Below are positions 49,690 through 62,625 of a DNA stretch of 64,000 nucleotides, in pieces. Numbering within the stretch: position 1 is the first letter of the stretch; each line of letters starts with the position of its first letter. The notes under the pieces were generated by a model. That model saw only the letters and a list, made by a program, of their open reading frames with translations. It was not told where the DNA came from and made no database searches. The position numbers and the translations under genes were made by a program. Source of the stretch: Brasenia schreberi (lineage: Eukaryota; Streptophyta; Magnoliopsida; Nymphaeales; Cabombaceae); contig JAYKKT010000089.1 in the NCBI GenBank assembly GCA_036023115.1, forward strand, positions 10,876,001 through 10,940,000. Direction: 5' to 3'.

Positions 49690-50450
49690 CATTTAACTCG
49701 ATTCATTTAAACACAATATGAGCTGAGCATTTTCCATTTTGAAACGGACAAGACATCAATATACGTAATGACAAATGGATTCCGATAGACATCAATCAGT
49801 GTAGATACGGTAATAAGCAGTAACTTGAATTTATTGCAGAGTGTATACAGCGATCACAATATCACAAGCATTTGAATAAGCTAGCGATGCTAAAGATTGG
49901 TGGAAGAAAATTTGGAAATTGACCTTTTCCCAGAAATGGCATTGTGCTCTTAGGAGAATTAGCAGAAAATAATCTTCCCACAATTGCAGGGTTAAACAGT
50001 AAAGGGGTTCAGGTTGATGGTGATTGTCACTTGCATGGTACCAGTAGCGAATTACTGAAACACCTCTCGTTTGAATGCAGGTTTACCCGTGACTTATATA
50101 ATCTTGCAGTTCTAAATATTGTGAATGCTAACTACAGAAAAATCAAGTGGCTTGACTACATCAAAAAGGTAACGTACCGAACGAATGTTGATGAATTATA
50201 TGAACCAGTCATGATTCGGTATGCTCTGCAGTTAGAAAGAAATGGCTATATGGAAGGGTATATCAGCTAATTTGAATCTGCAAGCATTTTGGTCTGCAAC
50301 AGGTATTACAACCATGCAGGAACAGAACCCAACGGTTCAGAAAAGGTGGTGCTCACTAACCCCTACTTGAAGCTAGAGAACGTTTAGCTAGAGAACGTGA
50401 GGTCAATAAAAAATTGGCAAAGCAGGGTAGGAATTTTGTGACTCCTGAGT
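49690..50450 (+). mobile_element. L1-type LINE 3' fragment (zf-RVT region)
   Basis: Frame-shifting translation gives GQDINIRNDKWIP (the conserved segment after RT in plant L1 elements), IWKLTFSQKWH, then NNLPTIAGLNSKGVQVDGDC and SELLKHLSFECRF. The GDCHLHG and HLSFEC words match the zinc-binding domain found at the C-terminus of plant L1 reverse transcriptases (the second cysteine is His here). The longest open part is 49944-50270. Inactive. Confidence 0.7.
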
Positions 50451-51087
50451 GATGCTTACGGATGCACCTTTCAGAAATATATACAGCCAAGATTACGTCT
50501 CATTAACCCTTTTCGTTTGAAGAGGATTAGCATTTTTACATGTAACACCCACCAATATGAACTGAAAGGAAGAGTAAACCGGAGATGAATTTGAACAAAC
50601 CATAAGAAATTTAGCAGAAGCAATATAAATGAGTACGGAGTTCACAGAAAAAACCGTAGAACTGAAACGGAAACAGTAAAAGGTCCTCAAATCAGCATTT
50701 CATCAGTTCATCCTCTATCAAAATCCTACAACATCCTATTAAAGCGAAAATCTGCAACAAACAGGAAAGATAAGTATCAATATTTGGTCGGAAAGCGATA
50801 AAATAAACATACACTAACATTATGAGAAAGGAAGAATATACACTAACTTTTAGATGTGCTATCAATATCAGAAACCAAAAAATGATATTCGCCTATAGAA
50901 ATTTCAAAAGTGTAGCTAACAACAATAACAAATGTAGAAATCTGAATGCCAAAGACATGAATCAAGCTCTAATAGCAAGATGAACATGATGATGTCATGC
51001 AAGATCCCAAGCATCAGCTGAGGTAGTGAATCAACCATACAGAAAGCAAAAATATATATGGTTCAACAGCAGACGTACCACTAAAAG

Positions 51088-54000
51088 TCAATTTCGAGGC
51101 TGACCAGCTGCACCTCTGTTACGTCCATACGCAGCTGCTTTGGCTAACTTGGCAGCAACTTGCTCTTCTGATAGGGGTAAGTAATATATCCTAGGAGTGG
51201 CCCGCGTCTTTTTGAAGAGATCATCAAGTGTAAGAACTGGAGCTTCAACTTTCTTAGGAGGAGGTGGTGGCGGTAGCTTTTCCTGGACAGCCTGAAGCGA
51301 ATGAGTCTGATGTGCAAATGGGGGTGGAGGTGGCAGCTGCTGCTTCAATGAAACTGGTAAAGCAGGTGGAGGCGGCAATTTCACAGATGGCTGGGCATTA
51401 GCCTGATTGGGCTGAGGTGGAGGAATCGATGGCAGAGCAACCGCAGTTGGAGGCTGCTGTCCCCCTTCAACCCGGGCCTTGACATCTTCAGGTTCTACAA
51501 ATTCAGCAGTCAGACACCGTCCACCATTAGGAGGCCACTGAAGATTGTAGAGGGCATCCCTGGCGGCAATTGCTTCATCCACAGAAGAGTACTGATGTTC
51601 AAGGCAAGAACAAGCATTCTATTAAGCATGCCATATCAACATCCGACATGCATTACTTAAGGTTATACAACTCAACAACACAGGGATCAATAAGGCAGAT
51701 GCTCAGAATAACATAAGGTTATACAATTAGCAAACATAAAATCTGTATAAGCATACAACAACAACAACAACTAAGCCTTTTCCCATACTAGACGGGGTCG
51801 GCTACATGGATTCTTTGTTTTCACAGATCCCTATCGTGTGTCATGTTAGCAGTTAACTCCCAATAAGCTAGATCATTCTTTATTGTTTCTTTCCAACACT
51901 TTTGTGGTCGTCCTCTACCTCTTTTAATACTTTCCAAATTTAGTTTTTCTAACCTTCTTACAGGTTCTTCTTTTGATCTTCTTTCTATATGTCCAAACCA
52001 TCTTAAACGATGTTCTCTCATTTTATCCTCTATTGGTGCCACTCCTAATTTGTTTCTAATAACCTCATTATGTATACGGTCTTTTCTTGTATGACCACTC
52101 ATCCATCTCAACATCTTCATTTCTGTCACAGACATCTTTTGTACATGTTGATGATTAACTGCCCAATACTCACAACCATAAAACATGACAAGCCTAATTG
52201 CTGCTCTATAATATTTACCTTTTAATTTTAATGGTATCTTCTTATCACAAAGAATACCTGATGCTCCTCTCCATTTTAACCAACCAGCATTAATTCTATG
52301 TGTAACATCTCCATCAATTCTTCCATCACTCTGAAAAATTGACCCTAGGTATTTAAAACTTTCCTTTTGAGGAATGCAATGTGTGCCAATTTTAATTTCT
52401 ATGTCCTCTGAAGTAACCAAATGATCAAACTTACATTCCATATATTCTGTCTTTGTTCTACTAAGTCGGAGGCCTTTGCTTTCTAATGTTTCTCTCCATA
52501 GTTCCAATTTTCTATTAACTTTTTCCTTAGACTCCTCCACTAATACAATGTCATCTGCAAATAACATACACCAAGGTACTTCATCTTGAATATGTTTTGT
52601 TAACTCATCCATCACCATTATAAATAAGTATGAACTTAAAGTTGATCCTTGATGTAACCCAATATTAACTTCAAAGAAGTCTGTCGTTCCTTCATGAGTC
52701 CTCACACATGTTTTTGCACCATCATACATGTCTCTTATAAGGTTAATATATGCTCAAAAGGTGAATCGCTTCAATAGTAGATCTGCATGGCATGAATCCA
52801 AATTGGTTCTGTATTGGACTTGATACTTGTCTTAACCTACATTCGATAATTCTTTCCCATAATTTCATAGTATGACTCATTAACTTGATACCTCGATAAT
52901 TCACATAATAAGCATACAAATTGAACTAAAAAAATGGTGAAGGCAAAGAAGCATACAGTGACGTAACAGTGGGTCTTTATGTGATCCATCCAGAAGCTGC
53001 AAACCTTCCCAATCTTGGCAAGAAGTTCTTGTACAGCCTTCAAGGTGAATGGGCGCAAAAATTTATCAATTCGTAAAGATGTTGTCGGTGACCTTTGAGA
53101 TGGAGGAACTGCAGCATAAGCAAGCAATGATCAATAACTTATCTGATGTGGGATCTTCTTCTTTATAAATTTGACATTATGCATGACCAGATGCACGTAT
53201 AGATAGGTGGAAACGTTTGACCTACCAACTCGTTCCTTTGGAGTTTCAGAATCAAGATTTGAGTCGGACCTAGCAAGAACCTTTACAGCTCGTATTTTAT
53301 CTCTTGGTGTTGAAGCATTGGCACTGGATGCAGCAACAGGAGATATCTGGGTTGTTGTATCAGGCAAGTTCAGAGGTTCCCTCTCCACTCTAGCTGGTCT
53401 TGAAGGAGCAGTTCTGACCTGCTCTGGATCAGTATTCCATTTCCGCTGTCTTTTAGGAGGTTCATGTTCTACTTCAACCTCAACACCTGAGAGAAATCGC
53501 AAGGGAATCACATTAAAATAGAATAACACATGAGACAAGTGATACTCAAACTTATACGTGGTCGACAAAAATATCTGGATTACTCATAATAAAGAAGACA
53601 CTGCATACAGCTGCTACGTGAAGGAAGTCAGCTAAACAAGCAAGACATACACATGCCAAAAACGGGTGAAGACAGCTCAATTTCCACAGATCATAGGCTA
53701 TTCACCAGCAGTATAAATATCCATCACATGCTAACTAGAATTCATTTCAAGAAACAGAAGACATCATTTCTACAAGGTTGTGTCATTCTTCTCATGCCAG
53801 CATTGCAGGAATGGAACATCCAGACCATGGCATGACCTAACTAAGTGAAGGTGTTTAACTTGGAAATAATCTTTTGGAAGGAATTGCATTCTCCATGTGC
53901 ACTCAGAAATCACTTATCTTTTACTAAATTGCATTCACCAAGGCATGATGTGTATATCAGCATATGCCACCTTGGACAAAGTTTTATCAACTAAGCAGAA

Positions 54001-55671
54001 AGAATACCAAGAATGCTGGAAGCTAAAACATTGGAGCATGATGAATGTCTTTTTTCGGGGAACATGATTAATAACATTACTACAAAACGCTTGATAGCCT
54101 GACACAGGCTGCAAGACTATACCAATTAATTATGTGTGCTTGTAGAAAAGCTTAACAAGCAAAATCAACCACGCTATCAGAAATTGGAAACTGAAAAACC
54201 TCACAGACCGACTCAAATCACACACCAAGGAACTACATGTCTCTCTCTGGGGACATCTTTGCAATATGAGAATGTTTGAAGAAAAATAAGAACTACATGT
54301 CTCTCTCTGGGGACATCTTTGCAATATGAGAATGTTTGAAGAAAAATAAAATAACACTGTTCGTAACAGGGACTAACATTGGGATCTAGACCATGCCAAC
54401 AAGAGAAAAAAAGAGCAAATAGATCAGGCTAACAGTAACAAATAATAAAAGTAAAACTAAATAGACTACAAAAAACTAACAATAAAAGTTGCCTAAATGG
54501 ATTCCAGAAAACAGAACTAACCATCAGTCTTTCGCTTCTCGCCAACCTGTACGGAACTTTCAAGGGAGTCTACAAACCCATACTTCTCCTCCACCGGTAT
54601 CTCAACTGTTGTGGCATGAGAAACCTTTTTGTCATCAATGGAAACAGATTTTTGACTTTCTATATTCTCATTTCCACCATTATCATCCGAGGTAATATCA
54701 TAATTTTTATTTTCAGTTGTTTCCTGTCCAATTGGCTCTTCAATAGCTGTTTCATTCAGATTTGGACCATCATGAACATCGATATCATCCTTCTTAACTG
54801 GATCAATATCCATATTATAAGAAACCTCTCTCCTCTCAGCCATACTCTCCCCACCGTCTTCATGAACCACAACAGAAACACCATCTTCTGCATTATCGCT
54901 TGATAAGGAGTGCAGCACCTCTGTCTTAATGGCCTCTAATTCTACAGGGACACTATCAGTATTCAAATTATCCTTTAATTTGTTCTCTTGTTTAATTGAT
55001 ACATAATCAGTAGAAACATACTCACACTTTACAACTTCGTGAACACTCTCAGATACCTGGGCAGTAGAATTGGAGGTAATGACTTGGCTCTCCTCAGTTG
55101 GAGCTTCATCCTTTGGCTCTGCAGCGGAACTGTCTGTTTTCATTGGCACATTCTCGGGGACTTGGGAACCGAGGCTGGAATCAATAGGCTCCATATCCTC
55201 TGGCAATGAAGCTTCAGGTTTTGGCTCTTCAGTGGAAAAACCAAGCTCACTTTGTGGATTCTTGTCAGCAGTAACGCCATAATCAGTTGACCCAACAATC
55301 TCGACATCCTTTTTATCATCTGAGCAAAGCAAATTGTTTGCACTTGGACTTTCAGACCCACCTTGAGCAACATCAACTGTATGCGCTTCTTCATTCGAGC
55401 ACTTGCTGTCTCCGCCAGCTTCACTTTTGGCACGCTCCTCCATATTAACCTCTGCACCCTTCATTCCATGGGATTCACCTTCCTCATCAAATCCATTCTC
55501 TATGTCTTTAGTCTCAGCAGCCTCTCTTCTTACAGCCTCATCCAGTCGTCTCACAAGTTCCTCTTTCAAACCTCTTGTTATCAGCTTCCTCCTCTTAAGC
55601 TCTTCCTTCAGCTCAGTCACCTTCCATTGCTCTAAGGGTCGATCCCAAGGTGCTGTATTTGGCGTCGACAT
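51088..55671 (-). CDS. Acinus homologue: SAP, RRM and RSB motif, four coding exons, 688 aa
   Basis: Coding exons in transcription order: 55671-54522, 53486-53226, 53108-52957, 51591-51088; 2067 coding bases, all GT..AG, phases consistent. The SAP domain is at residues 13-47 (WKVTELKEELKRRKL, then LKEELVRRL), followed by a long acidic, low-complexity region (about 50-470), an RRM at about 480-565 (SLRIDKFLRPFTLKAVQELL, SFWMDHIKTHCYVT, AEFVEPEDVKARV), proline-rich stretches, and the RNPS1/SR45-SAP18-binding motif near 641-668 (LDDLFKKTRATPRIYYLPLS). Acinus is the scaffold of the nuclear ASAP complex with SR45 and SAP18, linked to exon-junction complexes, splicing and, in plants, flowering and ABA responses. 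The ATG follows an acceptor TTTTCTAG, so a 5'-UTR intron is expected. No lesion was found. Confidence 0.93.
51759..52907 (-). mobile_element. 5'-truncated RTE-type LINE in Acinus intron 3
   Basis: Flanked by the 12-bp duplication ATAAGCATACAA (51747-51758, 52908-52919). On the minus strand it starts in RT (NYRGIKLMSHTMKLWERIIE), has an internal loss after SPIQNQFGFMPCRSTIEAIH so that the first catalytic Asp block is absent, then reads open for 302 codons (52729-51821) with HQGSTLSSYLFIMVMDELTK, CMLFADDIVLVEES and FKYLGSIFQSDGRI, and ends CCGACCCCGTCTAGTATGGG, TTGTTGTTG. It lies in the same orientation as the host gene. Confidence 0.93.
54231..54350. repeat. 60-bp tandem duplication in Acinus intron 1
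   Basis: 54231-54290 and 54291-54350 are identical except for the last base. The unit starts AACTACATGTCTCTCTCTGG. Confidence 0.95.
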
Positions 55672-55673
55672 AT

Positions 55674-56560
55674 CTAGAAAAGATAAATATACATACGCAT
55701 CACATTGAGTAACAGTAACTGACAGACTTAAAATTGGCACAAATAACAAAAATGCTACAAAACCAAGGACAAAGATGCATAACAGGCGAGCGAACCAAAT
55801 GATACAAGCCTGCAAAAGTACACTGCACACGCATACAGAGGAAAATTTGCATATAGAGAAACCGTAATACACCTAAAAGAAATCAGCACACACACATAGA
55901 AAGAAAGAGAGAGAGAGAGATTTAAGATGATATTTTTATGAAGCGGAAATCACGAAGAGCCAAAGGCAATATCATGGAACAAGTTGCAGTATGAGGCTCC
56001 AACATCAAATGAGCATAAATCTCGAATTTTCAAAGCAGAGAAAATCTATGCGAGAACATTCATGGTTGTAGAACCAAAGAAAATGAATATCTCGCAAACT
56101 TAAATTTGTATAGAGAAGGAACAGTTGCCGGCTGACCGATAAGAATGTAACACTAGAAAAAGAAAGAAACTTCCATAGATGGCGAAAAAACGCATATTAA
56201 AGATCATAAATCGACCAGACATACGAACACTAATTTCATAGGAGCACCAACCTCTAAAAGAGGGAAACGAGAAGTGGGCCATCTATCCAAAGCAAACATG
56301 CAGAATACAAAATTGAGCAACAGAGCCAAAAGATTAACAGGTTGATAAATGACAATCAAACCCCCTAGAAATGAAAGACTTCCATCAAGAGATGATACAC
56401 AAGAGACCGTGACGAAACCTTACCAGCAAAAAGGAGATACCAACGCAGACGAAAAACCGCCGGAACGTAAATTCCCACGGGAAAGCGATTACGGAGACCC
56501 TAATTCGAGAAAAGAAACTCAAACGGATTAGAATTAAAAAAAGCTCTAACCTAAAACCTT
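55674..56560 (-). promoter_or_regulatory. Acinus 5' UTR with leader intron
   Basis: A leader exon is inferred at about 56560-56424 (ending GCTG then GTAAGG on the minus strand), joined to the acceptor TTTTCTAG at about 55674. The exon boundaries are inferred from splice signals and base composition only. CpG-rich sequence with telo-box-like CTAGGGTTT / AACCCTAG follows to about 56900 and is the likely promoter. Confidence 0.5.
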
Positions 56561-56899
56561 TTTCTTTTGATTTACTGTCTTTTATGACAGCGCTAGTATG
56601 AAAGGAAACACAAACAGCAATCCGGAAAACCGAAGCGCCGCTGGGACGACAGGCTGGGGACTGCCACCGGAGACCATTGCCGTATTGCCGAAACTCCGAC
56701 TTCCCGCCCGGAGAACGGTGCGTCGGAACTCGAAAGCACTCTAGGGTTTCGCTCCCTTCCTTTAAGCTCGTCTATTTTCACCCTTTCGGTGAAACCAACG
56801 AGAACCCTAGAATCCTTGCTTTTGCTTCCCCCTTTGGAGAGAGAAACGGTGCGGCTTCGAATGGACGGCATTTGACGGTGAAAAAAATAAAGAACTCGA

Positions 56900-58480
56900 T
56901 TTGAGGGGGTTTTCGAGTCCGAGGGTTTCTTTTACCGCGATATTTTCCGAAAATATCGAGTGATGTAACGTCATTAAAACTATTTAGCATTTTTTCCTTT
57001 AATTAAATATTAAATAATTGCAGTATTTATTTTTATTTGTAGGTATACTTATGCATGAAGCCCCTCTGGTCAATGGTTGTGCACAACGAGCAGTAGCTCA
57101 CCTGGTTAGAGGGTCAACTCGCAAGCATCAAGTCACGAGTTTGATACACCTGCTATGTGCATTGGCTATGGCCTCTTCATTTTACCCTAAAAAATCTTCA
57201 ATCCATATATATATATATATATATACATAATGAGAGAGAGACATAGTGGTTGGTGAATCTCATCAATTCTTAAATTTATTAAACAATTTTATCACGATAT
57301 AATTAGTAATAAAGATTTGAATTTAAAAAGTAAATTCTATTGTTGTACTTTCATATCTCACATTTAATGCATAATAATATAATTATTTATTTCAAATCAT
57401 CAATCTAATGGTGAAGATATTTGAATAGAATTAAGCATGAATAAAATTGAGCTACAACCATTCTCTCTCTATACATAAGAAAGAGAGAGAAAAGTTCTAG
57501 AATATCAACTGTGTATGTCAATTTCATTTGCATCCAAGATTTAGATTGAAATTAAAAATAAAAAATAAATGTATATTACATAGTACTTTCATATTTTATT
57601 TTTCAATTTCAACCATCCAATTCTCTCATTCTAATGATTAGATTAATATGAGGTAAAGTGTATTTTGCACCCTCCACCTTAGTTACACATATATGGTATG
57701 CAGCACACTTGGCGGTGCAGGATAGACAGGTTCTCTAAGCCTGGCATCTTTATGATGGACGGTGGTTATGGTGGGAAAGAGACCCTATCGTGCAACGACG
57801 CTCCATTTATTTAAATGGCGCCTTCCCTGACATAACAGCTCTCCAGGCAACTCAACAATATATGTCAAGTCGTCAACTCATTTACGCATGTTAAGATGTC
57901 AACATAGTAGATGTAAGTTAACCCAATCAATATACTTGGTATCCAAAAACTGAGGAATCAATAATGGAATCTGATTCAGGTTGTGCAGTTTCCTCTGTTG
58001 CACCTGTTCACCTAATCATCGTCATAGGGTATGGTGACCCACTGTGAATCTGATGAACTGGATCAAATCCCTCTGCATCTTAGTGCGTGTCTGAACGCAC
58101 ACATACACGCAGATTATATTATCCACGTACATTCTTGGTACCAACATACGTTTATATCTTGCCAAGTGTCGTGCATATCTTGGGAAAAATGCTCATTTCT
58201 TATAAAACTTGAACGATTGTTTTGATCAGAACTAGTCCCAGTTACTGCAAATAATGAATAAACAATAAAAGCTATTTGCTAATTCAAGATTCAGTCAGAT
58301 CTCCGAAAACTTCCTTCAGCGAACTACATCCTCCAGGCGTGAGATGGATCTTCAGCTGATTCCTCAGCTATTTGAACACGGGCTGGACGTCGAAATTCAA
58401 ACCACGAACCAGTTGCTGTCATTGTTGATCATTGTCACGTACTACTACCAACTGCAAATTGTTGGTCAAGATCAAGGCCA
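56900..58480. other. Intergenic between Acinus and the PQ-loop gene
   Basis: Contains the SINE at 57075-57230 and AT-rich DNA with (TA)n at about 57206-57227 and short GAGA runs. 57660-58480 shows no gene; its upper end is presumably the 3' UTR of the PQ-loop gene. Confidence 0.45.
57075..57227 (+). mobile_element. tRNA-derived SINE
   Basis: A-box GTAGCTCACCTGGTTAGAGG and B-box-like CACGAGTTTGATAC at tRNA spacing, then a unique body ending in (AT)n. It is not a functional tRNA because the acceptor stem and anticodon arm do not form. The A-box sequence is close to the consensus. Confidence 0.6.
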
Positions 58481-58487
58481 ACTTCTT

Positions 58488-61400
58488 CTATGACACAACT
58501 TTAAGATAATGATCATTGTTGTCATGTTCCTTCGTTCTTGATCGAGAATAATAGATGAACCGCACAATGATCTGTGTCTGTTAAGGAATAGAATCCCTTG
58601 TCATAAAACAGTCGAGGAAGATGTGACAATGTAAACCGTGCAAGGAATGAAAACAAAGGATACAAAAGAATCCAAGACGACGCATTCTGCCGCATCAACC
58701 AGACATGGCAAGTTCGGTTTGATTTTAGACCATTCTGTGCTGCTGACGAGTATACTGAAGAGAAATCTTGGTTAACCCAAGGAAAAAGAGACCAGTTGTC
58801 TCTCTCCAGAACTGGTAGGCTCAGACAGAAGATTTGTTGAGAAGATTATCAAACCGGATTAAGTATATTACCTTGCCACATACGTGGAGTTCCCAACCAA
58901 AGCAAATAAGAACATCAATGGGCTTAAACCCTACGGAGCATCCACATAATGTTAGGAGAAAGAAACAATCACGATAGCAGCTGCAGCATCTACTACTGCA
59001 ATTACCGATGGTTGCTGAATTACACTAGCTGCAAACAGAACAATGTGAAAGTGATCAAATACGAGCACAGGAGGAGAAATAAAACAAATGGTAGGTGGTC
59101 ATTTACCTCAACGGTCCCCCTCTTGATCTGCAAAATTAGAAAAGTTAGCAAATAAGTTGAATAGAATTAAGTTCATAATATTGAAATTACATGCTACGCA
59201 CAATTGGCTTACCACACAGAGCATGTTCTTGGTGTTTGGTGGTGCAGATTCTGCATTGATAATACTGTCTAGCAATGGTTTGTCCTCGGGAGCACGATCA
59301 AGACTGGAACCATGTGCTCTTTTTCCATAGCCCCGCTGATACAAGTATGATCCTGCCGTAGGAGTGGGGCTACTTGCTATCGATCTCGCAGAACTGGAAG
59401 GTATAGTGACAATTCAAAGGCAACGCAGATAATAAGTAAAACCAAATTAATGAAATAAGTTGAAAATATCAATAAATTGCAAAATGAAACAACTTGGGTT
59501 TGTACATGGTTTTCACCAACTTATATATGTCGTTTGTTAGTACAGTTATAGGCATCCACACAAAATGATTTGAGGACATGCAAAGTACTTTGGGAAAACC
59601 AGCCGATATCATGTCAACCAGACAAAAACTTGACTGGCTTCAATAGAAAATTAACTGAACTCTGAAGGTGAAACATAATGCAACTCCAACGTGGAGTTGA
59701 ATCAGAGTACCATGAAACTTAATTGTCTCATCTCCTAGCTTTGCTTTATTTACATTTTCTCGTCACTTTGAAGTTCTTTTTCCTGAAACTTTATATGTAG
59801 AACACAGTCACGGTTAGGGCATAATAATCTATATATTGATGTATATGTATGAGTGCATGTGTGAAAATAGCAGATATAAGGAACTTGATATCAAATCTCC
59901 ACGCCCCTCCATGATACAATGAGAATTATTTAGCATGATTAGGTTGAAGTTGCTAGTACTTGAGAGACCTGATGGACTTAAGTTGATCAAAAGCCAACAT
60001 CATTCAAGTTAGTAGATCTTATCTGAGAAGAAAATGTAGGTAGCGGAACATCCAGAGTGATGGATACGATGCCAAAGCTGATTATCTCATTCTCTCCCTT
60101 TAATGGAACTAGGTGCCACGAACTTGACAGTATTTCTGCAGATGTGATGCAAAACGTAAAGGCCTGAATCACATAGAGGAACCCGTAAAAGTGTCCCAAT
60201 CAAGCTGGCCGTGCATGAAAAGTCCTAGAGAAGTCAACTTAGTACCTAATAGTCCATATATTTTAGAACTTCTCTTATGTGCCAGTCCAGGTTTAAACTT
60301 CTTAGCTCATAAGCATCATCATCTAATGCATAACGGGATATAAGTTATTGACCGTTGTGATTTTCTGGAAGACAAAATGATGTCATGCTCAATCAGTTCA
60401 TAGGGGAAATGAACATTACATGCAATATCTATCTCTGCCTGGTGACTCATCCAGTCATTATTGAAGCTGCAACTGAGATTGGGGAGCTCTGGCCTCTGTC
60501 ATTTTGTACCACGAACTGTTTATCCTTGTCTCCTGATTTTTCTCCGTCATTGAAGCCACCCTTCTGCTCTTTCCTCGAGTTGTGCCCATGAAAGGGGAGG
60601 AATCCCTGTTTTCCCTCGGAAGGGAATCCCTTATCATTCCAAGTGAATCTAAGATAATGCTAAAACAGAAGCACAGAATCTTGGAGCCACACAGCAACAA
60701 ATATGAAGACTTCCCTTGCTTGCATATAAGGCCAACAACTATTTTTTAGAATATGTGATTTGGTGCACTTTGACCCCATCTAGGTGGGGAGAAGGATTAG
60801 TTTTGGATTTGGTTGGCCTAGTATGGTGCGCTGTTTAACTCATAAAATCAGCTCTCCCATATTCAGAAGCTCATTCATCCAAAAAGTGTACTACTAAAAA
60901 TATGAACCGTGTGCTAAGTGCTTAGCTCCCATGCATTGGCATCTATTTGAAACATGTAAAAGATTTCACTTGTTTAATACATACACATGGACAACTGCCG
61001 TGTTCATACAATGCACGAATGAAACAATTGTAACCAAAATAATACTTGATCCATAGGGTCCTTGCTTTCTGAAGCACAGATTAGGCAACAACTCCTCTTG
61101 GGGATATTTCTTCCTCCAAGCCCCACATAAGAAGACAGTGACAAGCAGGTGGGAAAGTGAAATCTTTTAATGATGTCAATTACGACAAAAAGAAAATATC
61201 ATAATGAAACCTTTTTTTGTGGCACAAATCATGTTTTAATGAATTTCTTCAGATAGTGGTCGACATCCCTTGTCAACTTTCAGAGTAACTTGAAATCCTA
61301 ATCACAACCTTTAGCATTTTTTTCCACTGCCATGCCAACCATTTTAAAGCTACTGTAAGCATGCAAAGATCCAGATACCGCCTATGGACCAAGCTTCAAA

Positions 61401-62625
61401 ATAAAACATTGTCAGCAGAGACTTAACAAAAAGGTCTCAATGTGCATTAATCCACCTCCCACCAAGACCTGTTTGGAGACACCGAGCCTTTCCAGCAACG
61501 CTGACCTTCAAAAATGGTTTTAGTAGCATTTGGGGCTTGGTAGTAAACGGAGCAAGGGTAGATTGTTAAGCTGGTGGACTGGTTGATAATGATTTCAAAA
61601 CATGTAGATGCGTACAGATGCAACATTGTGTTAAGAAAAGGTAGTATAACAAAAAGAATGGCTGCTGCACTGCACTAACCTTGATAGTCAACCCAAATTT
61701 TTGAGCTCTGAATTTATGATAAATGTGACCGTAGTATATAACCCTAAAGGTCGGGACTAATGTAGTTGCTGTGTAGAACAGCAGAATAAGCACCAATGGG
61801 TCAAAATGCTTAGAACTCCTCAACAAACCAACTGAAAATGAGACTACGAACCCACTTAGAATATTGAAGTTCTTACCACTGCCATATAAAATTGTGTCGG
61901 GAGTTGCACAAGAAAATCATGCATTAGATTGAAGCCAAGTTGCAACAAAGCAGCTTTTCAAATCAGAAACTAAAGCATGTACTCGTGAACTAAACAACTA
62001 AGCACATTTCAATAGGACCGTATTTGTTTTACATCGTTAAAAGTATTACCATTGAGCAACATATTTTGCAAGAATATCATTAAACACAAAAAAGAAAATT
62101 AAGTTCCAAGTAAAAAACTTACAGTAGCTGGCTCAGCAGACACCCGAAAAGGTTGAACAATCTCTGAATGCAAAACAGCAAAAGCTGAACAAACTAGAGG
62201 TTCTAAAATAACAGATTGTGAAACGTGCACCACTTGATGCTTGTTTGAAACAGGCCACCCATCACAAAACTGCCAACTGAATATCGGTCATCATGAAAAC
62301 CACAAAATCGACAACATATCTGATCCCAACTGTAACTAGTACCGTTTAGATTTCAGAAATCCTTACGAAAAATTCTTAGTACTTGCCCAAGTACCCATGT
62401 CAATAGGAAGGCAATTGACATGCGCTCCGCCGATTTCATCTTCTAATTGGTTATGATTTGAGGAACCTCAGCAATGCTCCAACTCACAACACTGAGCATT
62501 CCTAAACCAAATGATGCACCATCTTTAAAATCACAAAGACAGTAGTTCAAGTAAACGCGAGCCCATTCCCAACATCGCTTGCTGTTTGGGCACATTGTCA
62601 CTGATCCCGCAACACCAAGCATCAT
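58488..62625 (-). pseudogene. PQ-loop repeat transporter gene (Ypq1/PQLC2-type), decayed
   Basis: Exons in transcription order: 62625-62383, 62163-62123, 61808-61680, 60605 to about 60490, 59393-59213, 59127-59107, 58930-58872, 58754-58664, 58571-58488. It encodes CPNSKRCWEWARVYLNYCLC, then SWSIAEVPQIITN (first PQ motif), LFNLFGCLL, FRVIYYGHIYHKF, a polar loop, SAPPNTKNMLCV, IKRGTVE, GLSPLMFLFALVGNSTYVA and STEWSKIKPNLPCLVDAAEC. The family exports basic amino acids from vacuoles or lysosomes through seven membrane helices. Lesions: TAG at codon 61 (62445-62443); exon 2 is 41 bases, one short, shifting EPAT out of frame; and the exon(s) with the middle helices and second PQ motif are missing between 59213 and 59127. 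The splice sites that remain are intact. Confidence 0.85.

Noticed and set aside
53131..53568. Start of a separate protein at 53568
   Set aside because: The upstream part is intron; the acceptor at 53487 and phase show that only 53486-53226 is an exon of Acinus.
56593..56871. 92-codon minus-strand open frame near the Acinus promoter
   Set aside because: CpG-rich promoter or leader sequence gives long chance frames; no conserved domain.
57083..57150. Possible tRNA gene
   Set aside because: A and B boxes are present, but no acceptor stem or proper anticodon arm forms; the 3' body and AT tail fit a SINE.
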